Source: Streptomyces sp. BV286
GTDB lineage: Bacteria > Actinomycetota > Actinomycetes > Streptomycetales > Streptomycetaceae
Direction: 5' to 3'
DNA: 64,000 nucleotides
Assembly (NCBI RefSeq): GCF_019090165.1
Contig: NZ_JAHRIB010000167.1
Coordinates: forward strand, 71,333 to 135,332
Of the stretch, positions 58,213 to 64,000 are shown piece after piece. Both the position numbers and the translations under genes were made by a program. Below the pieces are notes generated by a model. That model saw only the letters and a program-made list of their open reading frames with translations, did no database searches and was not told where the DNA came from. Positions within the stretch are counted from its first letter, which is position 1; each line of letters begins with the position of its first letter.

Positions 58213-59453
58213 CCACGGCAGCCGTAGGCCGTGCCGCGCTGTCGACCGCCGACCAGTTGGCCCGTGCACTGGCTGACCCGAACACCGTGTGGCCCGGCGG
58301 CCGGCCGGTCGGCGTGCGGGCCTGGCCGCAGTCGCTCGCCGGAGGAGCCTCGGGCATTGCCCTGCTGCACATCGAGCGCGCCAGGAGCGGCCGCGGCGGC
58401 TGGGACACCGCGCACACGTGGCTGGCCACGGCCGTGCACGGCGAAGTGAGCGCAGCGGCCAACGCGAACCTGTTCTTCGGCGCTCCGGCCCTCGCGTTCA
58501 TCACGCACCGCGCGGCCAGCGCATCGAGCCGGTACCTGCGCGTCCTGGACCGTCTGGACGCGGCGACCCTCACCGTTACCCGACACCGCCTGGCCGAGGC
58601 CCACCAGCGCATCGATCGCGCCGAGCGGCCCCCCATGAAGGAGTTCGACCTGATCCAGGGCTTGTGCGGGCTGGCTGCGTACCACCTGAGCCGCCATCCC
58701 CACCACGAGATCACCCGTGATGTCCTGTCCTATCTTGCGCGCTTGACCGAGCCCTTGCCCGATCCGATCGGACTGTCGCCGTGGTGGATGAGCGTCGCAC
58801 CCACCGGTGAACCCCACGCCGACTACCCCGGCGGGCACGGGAACTTCGGTCTCTCCCACGGCATCGGCTCCGCCTTGTCCGTGTTGTCCCTGGCCCTGCT
58901 GCGCGACCTGGCCGTGCCCGGCATGGTCGATGCAGTCGAACGGATCTGCGCCTGGACCGACCAATGGCGTCAAGGCGACCCGACCGCCCCTTGGTGGCCA
59001 GGCCATATCTCGATGCAGCAGGTGACCGACAACCACGTCCACGCCGACCTTCGCCCGCGTCCGTCCTGGTGCTACGGAGTCAGCGGCACCGCCCGCGCCC
59101 AGCAGTTGGCCGGTCTCTCGCTTCGGGACCCGGTGCGCGTGCGGGCCGCCGAGAACGCGATCCTTGCGACCCTGCGCGACCCACTGCAACTGGACAAAGT
59201 CCCCGAGATCGGGCTGTGCCACGGCATGGCCGGGCTGCTGCACGCCGCGTGGCGGATGGCCACCGAGACGGGCAATACCGAGATCGCTGCTGCGCTGCCG
59301 GGCCTGGCCGACCGCCTGATCACCGCGCTCGGCCAAAACGACCAGTTCCCGGAACTCCTCGACGGAGCCGCCGGAGCGGCCCTCGCCCTGCATACCTACG
59401 GCACCAACAGCGCACCCGCACCTCACTGGGACACCTTCCTCGCCCTGGCTTGA
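58209..59453 (+). CDS. lanthipeptide cyclase LanC
   Basis: 414 residues, ATG 58209 (ATGA overlap). Zinc-dependent cyclase that adds Cys thiols to dehydrated residues. 'LSHGIGSAL' (His217), 'SWCYGVSG' (Cys288) and 'LCHGMAGLL' (Cys337, His338) are the LanC signature and zinc ligands. An alpha-toroid of seven helical hairpins is expected. All metal ligands are present. Confidence 0.9.
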   Translation: MTTAAVGRAALSTADQLARALADPNTVWPGGRPVGVRAWPQSLAGGASGIALLHIERARSGRGGWDTAHTWLATAVHGEVSAAANANLFFGAPALAFITHRAASASSRYLRVLDRLDAATLTVTRHRLAEAHQRIDRAERPPMKEFDLIQGLCGLAAYHLSRHPHHEITRDVLSYLARLTEPLPDPIGLSPWWMSVAPTGEPHADYPGGHGNFGLSHGIGSALSVLSLALLRDLAVPGMVDAVERICAWTDQWRQGDPTAPWWPGHISMQQVTDNHVHADLRPRPSWCYGVSGTARAQQLAGLSLRDPVRVRAAENAILATLRDPLQLDKVPEIGLCHGMAGLLHAAWRMATETGNTEIAAALPGLADRLITALGQNDQFPELLDGAAGAALALHTYGTNSAPAPHWDTFLALA

Positions 59454-59476
59454 ACACCCTCTCGGAGGCCCGCCTC

Positions 59477-60307
59477 ATGCACTCACCGACCTGGCGCCAG
59501 GCCAACGTGGCGTTCCCGGACTGGGAACGCGCCGAGACCATCGCATTGACCCGACTCGCCCCGCTTCTATGCGCCGCAGAGGACGCAGGTGCCGTCAACG
59601 CGTGGTTCATCGTCCGCAAGCGCCCCTGCTGGCGCGTGCGCTACCTGCCCGCCGCCGACGGGCAAAACCTCATCGACCAGGGCCTCGACGCGCTCACCTC
59701 CGAGAGGCACATCACAGGGTGGACGGAGGTCATCTACGAATCCGAGGTCCACGCGTTCGGCGGAACCCAAGCCATGGCATCCGCGCACCGCCTCTTCCAC
59801 CGCGACAGCCGCAGCATCATCGGCTTTCTCCAGAGCGAGGCCGGCAGACACCGACGCGAGACATCCCTCATGCTGTGCAGCCTCATGATGCGCTCCGCCG
59901 GTCTGGACTGGTACGAGCAGGGCGACGTCTGGGCACGTGTCGGAGCGCATCGCGAGCTGCCCGCCGGCAAAGAACGCGACAACACAGACCGACTGCACGT
60001 CGCTGTACGCCGACTGCTCTCCGTGAACGGCGAGGACGTGATGCGCGCGGGCGGACCACTGGCCCATGCCGCCGAGTGGGCCGACGTCTACACCGACGCC
60101 GGAAGGGAACTGGCCCGCCTCACAGACAACGGACAGCTTCACCGTGGCCTGCGCGATGTCCTGGCCCATCATGTGCTCTTCGCCTGGAACCGGATCGGCT
60201 TGCCCTATGACACGCAGGCCACCCTCACCGCCGCCGCGAAGACCGTCGTCTTCGGCCCCGACCCCACTACCGAGAGGAGGGCCGCAGACAGTGTGGACGC
60301 TCCCTGA
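59477..60307 (+). CDS. stand-alone SpaB_C-type (thiopeptide-type) protein
   Basis: 276 residues; ATG 59477 after GGAGG (TTG 59450 is an alternative). 'VNAWFIVRKRPCWRVRYL', 'YESEVHAFGGTQAMASAH' and 'SLMLCSLMMRSAGLDWYE' match the 'thiopeptide-type bacteriocin biosynthesis' family, which corresponds to the LanB elimination domain. LanB in this cluster already has one, so this copy may act on another residue or partner. Overlaps the next gene by 17 nt. Confidence 0.85.
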   Translation: MHSPTWRQANVAFPDWERAETIALTRLAPLLCAAEDAGAVNAWFIVRKRPCWRVRYLPAADGQNLIDQGLDALTSERHITGWTEVIYESEVHAFGGTQAMASAHRLFHRDSRSIIGFLQSEAGRHRRETSLMLCSLMMRSAGLDWYEQGDVWARVGAHRELPAGKERDNTDRLHVAVRRLLSVNGEDVMRAGGPLAHAAEWADVYTDAGRELARLTDNGQLHRGLRDVLAHHVLFAWNRIGLPYDTQATLTAAAKTVVFGPDPTTERRAADSVDAP

Positions 60308-61409
60308 CGCGGTAGCCCAGCGCTTCCCACTCGTCGCTCGTCCTCGCCCCACCTGCCTCCCTCTCCCCCAGCGCGTGCACGCGCTGGCCGAACTCGCCAA
60401 CACTGCGGCGAAACAGGGCGACCCAACCGTGGCCTCTACGGTCTACAACCAAGCCGCCCTGATCGCCTCCGACATCGGCGACCCCACCACCGCCCGCGCA
60501 ATGTGCCATCACCACGCCGCCGCCTACCTCCACGCCTGCCCCCTGCCAGGTATGACCGCAATCAAGGCCCTCGAACCGGTCGTCAACCTCGCACGCCTCC
60601 AGATCCGCGCCGGGCACCCCGATGACGGCCGTCAGCGACTCCTCGCCCTGTACGACGCCGTCAGCACCGGCACGTCCGCCCAATTCGACGGCATCGCCGT
60701 ACCGGCCGACCTCACCACGAGCCCCGAGGGCCGCCGAGAGGTCCGCGCCTGGCTGTGGCGGGTCCTCCTCGCCGACGGGACACGAACCCTGACGACTGCC
60801 GGCCGCTGGGCCGAAGCGCTCGCCCATATCGACGAACACCGCGGCGTGGGACAGCGGATGCTCGATGGTCGCCAGGTCGCCGTCCTCGCCGCTCTCACCA
60901 CAGGCGACACACACAGAGCCGAGGAACTCCTGGCCGGCACGGCGCCCGGGGAGCCGTGGGAGGACGCCGTCAACGGCTGCTTGACCGTCCTGTGCCGCCA
61001 GGCAGCCGGACAACCGTTCCACCGCCAGGTGCAGGACTTGGTGGCCACCTACCTCGTCCGCACGGACGAGCAGGGCATGACCGTCTTCAACACCCGGCTC
61101 GGTCTCACGGTGCTGGACACGGTTACCTCCCCCGAGGACCCGGACGCGCGCCTGGTCGTCGCGGCACTGCACCGCCGAGCGACAGAGACAACCGACGGGT
61201 ACGCCGCCCGGGAGATCCTCGCGCACCCCTCGTTCATCGCCCTCGCGACGGATCGGGAGGTGCAGGACTGCCGCGCCCTCCTCCGCGCGTGCGCGCTCGG
61301 CGCGGGCGCCTTCCCCGACGATCTGCACGACGAGGTGGAGGCCGCATTGCGCATCAGCGACCGCGTCATCCGGAGCCTGGGCGTGAGAGGCACAGGAAAT
61401 AGCGGCTGA
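60291..61409 (+). CDS. TPR-like protein of the lanthipeptide cluster
   Basis: 372 residues from GTG 60291 after GAGAGGAGG, starting inside the previous gene. Helical repeats ('RVHALAELANTAAKQGDP', 'AMCHHHAAAYLHACPLPG', 'EALAHIDEHRGVG') typical of the TPR-type proteins that accompany FxLD clusters; role unknown, perhaps regulation or assembly. Last gene of the cluster. Confidence 0.75.
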   Translation: MWTLPDAVAQRFPLVARPRPTCLPLPQRVHALAELANTAAKQGDPTVASTVYNQAALIASDIGDPTTARAMCHHHAAAYLHACPLPGMTAIKALEPVVNLARLQIRAGHPDDGRQRLLALYDAVSTGTSAQFDGIAVPADLTTSPEGRREVRAWLWRVLLADGTRTLTTAGRWAEALAHIDEHRGVGQRMLDGRQVAVLAALTTGDTHRAEELLAGTAPGEPWEDAVNGCLTVLCRQAAGQPFHRQVQDLVATYLVRTDEQGMTVFNTRLGLTVLDTVTSPEDPDARLVVAALHRRATETTDGYAAREILAHPSFIALATDREVQDCRALLRACALGAGAFPDDLHDEVEAALRISDRVIRSLGVRGTGNSG

Positions 61410-61533
61410 GATAGCGAAGCCCATATCCGTCGCATGGGGTGTAACGCTTCACGCGGTGACTACGTCTAAAAGGCAGGTCAGGCGTTGACGCTCGGCCACG
61501 ATCTGATGTATCGCCGCCGGGAGGAAACTGACT

Positions 61534-61989
61534 GTGTCGACCCCAGTTCTCGAACGGAACCAACTCTTTTTCGAACCGTTCGTGGATCTCTTCTCGTCGC
61601 CCGCGGAAGAGACGACTTCGCCAACTGCCGACGCCGAGGAACTGGAACAGTCGCTCGCGCACGTGTGGATCGTCGCGGCGGAGATCAAGGTAGAGGAGCG
61701 CATCGCCAAACTCGCCGATTTCCGGGGCAGCTTCACTACGACTACGGGAACTCGCGTGGATGCACTTGAAGTGTACTGCCGCACCTGCCGCAGGCCGTTC
61801 GAGGACGTCGCCGAAGCCGATTGTGAAGCCCTGATCGACAATCGGCATTTGATCGGCGGCGACCAGTCTCAGCGTGCGAAGCGCAAGGTTCCTGAGCTGC
61901 CTTCCAACGCCCGTGTAGTACCTGGCGGCCGCATCCAACGGCGCGGTATCAGCGCATACGTGTCGGGCGTATCCCGACCGGCCCGATAG
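61534..61989 (+). CDS. putative zinc-binding phage-type protein
   Basis: 151 residues from GTG 61534 after GGGAGGAAA. 'LEVYCRTCRRPFEDVAEADC' supplies a CxxC plus a later Cys; the end ('PGGRIQRRGISAYVSG') is basic. It sits just left of the portal block. An overlapping minus-strand frame exists, but this one has the better ribosome site. Not recognised. Confidence 0.6.
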   Translation: MSTPVLERNQLFFEPFVDLFSSPAEETTSPTADAEELEQSLAHVWIVAAEIKVEERIAKLADFRGSFTTTTGTRVDALEVYCRTCRRPFEDVAEADCEALIDNRHLIGGDQSQRAKRKVPELPSNARVVPGGRIQRRGISAYVSGVSRPAR

Positions 61990-62162
61990 GGGAACCCACA
62001 CGTACCTTCCTCTTCGGGCTTCGCCTCGGTGGCGTCACCACGCACTACACCCGGCACTTCCAACTCGGAGTCGTGGCCGCAGTCGCCACACGGAGCGGTA
62101 GCGCCACAGTGATCTCCTGCCTCGGGGCGGAGTAGGCCCGAGACGCAAGCGCGGCGGGTTTC

Positions 62163-62168
62163 TACGGT
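62163..62168 (+). promoter_or_regulatory. -10 box, leaderless gene 62176
   Basis: TACGGT, 7 nt before the GTG at 62176; no ribosome site. Confidence 0.5.
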
Positions 62169-62175
62169 CCGAGGC

Positions 62176-62535
62176 GTGAATCCCTCAACGCAGCATCCAC
62201 CTCTCAGCCACCGGGCGCCCCGGCGTCGCATCCTGCGCGACCTGCTTGGTCTACTCCTGATCGGCTCCGGGACGGTCGGGATGCTCGGGGCACTGTACGT
62301 AGCGGAACCTCGCGTGGCGCTCTTCCTGGCCGGCATCCTTCTGCCCATAGGTGGGGCCGCCGTCCTCAACGTCGCTCCGCGCCTGCCGCGGCCCGTCCGC
62401 TTCGGCGCCGGATACTGCGCCATCTCCACCGGCCTCACAGTCTTGGCAGGTCTCGCCTACTCCCTCACGCCCTGGTCGCTGCTCTTCGCCCTGGTCCTCG
62501 CGGTCGGCATCTTCCTGAGCAGCGAGGAGCGTTGA
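62176..62535 (+). CDS. membrane protein before the portal gene
   Basis: 119 residues from GTG 62176. About four hydrophobic segments ('LLGLLLIGSGTVGMLGAL', 'ALFLAGILLPIGGAAVL', 'YCAISTGLTVLAGLAY', 'LLFALVLAVGIFL') and a basic start. Probably co-transcribed with the portal, which starts 1 nt after its stop. Role unknown. Confidence 0.7.
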   Translation: MNPSTQHPPLSHRAPRRRILRDLLGLLLIGSGTVGMLGALYVAEPRVALFLAGILLPIGGAAVLNVAPRLPRPVRFGAGYCAISTGLTVLAGLAYSLTPWSLLFALVLAVGIFLSSEER

Positions 62536-62536
62536 C

Positions 62537-64000
62537 ATGGCCAAGCGCCGCTGGCTCCCCGCGCTCCGCGACCTTGTCGCCCCTCGGCCGGGGCCCGCGC
62601 CCGAGCCGGAAACGAAGAGCGTTCAGTGGACAGGCGGCTACACGTCCACCACGTACGCGGGCACCACGAACATGTGGAGCACCGAAGGGCGCGCAGACGG
62701 CTGGGACATCGACCGCGTCGTCACCGAGGGGTACGAGCGCGGCATCTGGGTTTACAAGGCCATCGAGACGATCAGCAAACACGCTGGACGCCTGCCCCTC
62801 GAAATAGGCATCGGACTGACCGAGGACGGCGAGTTCGAGCAGGTCATCGAGGATGATCCGCTCCTACGCGTCCTCAACGGCAAAGCCAACCCCGTCGAGA
62901 CCGGCGCTCAGTTCCGCAAGCGGCTGTCTGCGCAGATCCTGCTGTCCAAGCGGGGCGCGTTCGTGGAGGTTACACGCTCTAACCGCGGCACCATCACCCG
63001 CCTTGACCTGCTGCCACCCGACCGGGTCATCCCCGTTCCCGACGAGCGCGGCGAGTACATCGCCCACTACGAGTTCACCACCCTGTACGGCGAAGTACGG
63101 GAGCTGAATCCCGAGCGAGTGCGCTGGATCAGAGATCCCCACCCCACCGACCCGTTCTCCGGCACAACACCGCTGGAAGCCGCCGGCATCAGCATCGAGC
63201 TGGACTACCTCTCACGCCTGTACAACGTGGCTTTCATCAAGAACGACGCGCGGCCCGGCGGCATCGTAGCCGTGGACACGTCCTCCCTCAGCGACCAGGA
63301 GATGAACCGGTTGGAAGCCCGGTTCCTGCCCGGCAGCGAGTTCGCCGGGCACGTCTCCGTCGTCGGCGCCGGCCCCGGCGGCATGAACTATGTCGACCTT
63401 GCGGCCCGGCCCCGTGAGATGGCCTACGAGCACGCCGCGCAGAACGCCAAGATCGAGATTCTGGGCGCCTTTGGCGTACCCGAGAGCATCCTCGGCAACG
63501 CGAGCGGACGCACCTTCGACAACGCCGAGCAGGAGGAATACAACTTCTGGTCACACACCGAGCTGGACCACCTCGCGATGATCTCCAACGCCTTCGCGGG
63601 AGACATCACCACCTCGGACGCCGACATTCGCTTCAACACCAGCAGCGTCGAGGTGCTGGAGCTTCCCCGACGTAAGCGCCGCGCCGAGGCTCGTGAGGAG
63701 TGGGAAGCGGGCCTCATCACCATCGACGAGTACCGGCGCCGCGCGGGCCTGCCGATCTTCAACAATCCGCACACCCGCGCCCTGTGGATTTCCCCGCAGA
63801 GGGCTCCCGTGCCGGCCCGGCCCGAGGACGCCGCCGCGCTCGGTATCCAGGACCCGAACGCCCAGGGTGGCGCGCCCGGCGGGCAGCTCCCGCCCGGTGC
63901 CGACCCGAACGCCGCACTGCCGCCAGGGCAGAACGCCGGCGACGCCGCGGCGATCGTCGCGCAGGCCCGCGCCGAGGGAGGCGAACCCGCGGCCCTCGGC
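62537..64000 (+). CDS. phage portal protein, HK97 type, C-terminus beyond right edge
   Basis: 488 codons are visible from ATG 62537 with no stop. The portal is the dodecameric ring through which DNA enters the head. 'YERGIWVYKAIETISKHAGR', 'NPVETGAQFRKRLSAQILLS', 'SGTTPLEAAGISIELDYLS', 'VAFIKNDARPGGIVAV' and 'EILGAFGVPESILGNASG' match, in order, the HK97 portal core. A Pro/Gly/Ala-rich tail follows residue 420. Terminase large subunit is not adjacent; it lies at 28911-30686. Confidence 0.9.
   Translation, partial: MAKRRWLPALRDLVAPRPGPAPEPETKSVQWTGGYTSTTYAGTTNMWSTEGRADGWDIDRVVTEGYERGIWVYKAIETISKHAGRLPLEIGIGLTEDGEFEQVIEDDPLLRVLNGKANPVETGAQFRKRLSAQILLSKRGAFVEVTRSNRGTITRLDLLPPDRVIPVPDERGEYIAHYEFTTLYGEVRELNPERVRWIRDPHPTDPFSGTTPLEAAGISIELDYLSRLYNVAFIKNDARPGGIVAVDTSSLSDQEMNRLEARFLPGSEFAGHVSVVGAGPGGMNYVDLAARPREMAYEHAAQNAKIEILGAFGVPESILGNASGRTFDNAEQEEYNFWSHTELDHLAMISNAFAGDITTSDADIRFNTSSVEVLELPRRKRRAEAREEWEAGLITIDEYRRRAGLPIFNNPHTRALWISPQRAPVPARPEDAAALGIQDPNAQGGAPGGQLPPGADPNAALPPGQNAGDAAAIVAQARAEGGEPAALG

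Noticed and set aside
61869..62438. Minus-strand frame with several Cys pairs
   Set aside because: It overlaps the 61534 and 62176 genes, which have a ribosome site and a leaderless promoter respectively; no start signal supports it.

Overview
The window reads as accessory DNA from a Streptomyces-like, high-GC actinomycete. Codon third positions are strongly G/C, GTG and occasional TTG starts are common, many genes have ATGA/GTGA/TGATG overlaps, several starts look leaderless behind a TANNNT box, and TTA codons are rare and confined to a few regulatory genes. A terminase large subunit (28911-30686), an HK97-type portal protein (62537 to the right edge), an HNH nuclease, an ECF-type sigma factor and a complete tyrosine recombinase point to a temperate phage or phage-plasmid. 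No conjugation genes are seen. The element type is inferred from gene content.

Layout. (1) 1-8808: minus-strand block of small cytoplasmic proteins of mostly unknown function, including a DUF6884-like protein cut by the left edge and a tandem paralogue pair (5031-6954). (2) 9083-18874: plus-strand block of unknown proteins, two DUF4262-like genes and a Cys-His-Asp protein. Genes in blocks 1, 2 and 4 share a 15-bp promoter-like motif (five copies); three copies continue into a conserved 70-bp leader with a hairpin. (3) 18905-24517: single-gene units, often leaderless: PadR regulator, ATP-dependent DNA ligase, XF1762-like protein, triple-HTH protein, and a gene-poor stretch with a duplicated gene end. 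(4) 24538-32346: a five-copy 19-bp inverted/direct repeat array (candidate origin, centromere or operator), double-PadR regulator, HNH nuclease, internally duplicated DNA-binding-like protein, terminase, and a recombinase-like protein. (5) 32425-39729: three minus-strand units: a small beta-rich protein; an overlapping operon ending at 33009 behind AACAAGGTTGTT operators; and a seven-gene operon carrying a DUF262 protein. (6) 39913-44096: sigma factor with a TTA-rich partner, then a four-gene operon ending in the tyrosine recombinase.

(7) 44139-61409 looks like cargo rather than phage core: an epimerase, a TPR regulator divergent from two ATPase-fold (anti-sigma-like) proteins, an APC permease, glutamine-synthetase-like protein, SAM methyltransferase and double-GntR regulator in one operon, and then a class I lanthipeptide cluster of the FxLD type (methyltransferase, 60-residue precursor, full LanB, LanC, stand-alone SpaB_C-type protein, TPR protein). 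(8) 61534-64000 returns to phage-like genes: a zinc-site protein, a membrane protein and the portal. Terminase and portal are therefore about 32 kb apart.

Recurring themes are duplicated DNA-binding domains inside single proteins (double PadR, double GntR, triple HTH, a two-repeat protein), small genes tightly coupled in translation, and several unlinked families of short regulatory repeats.
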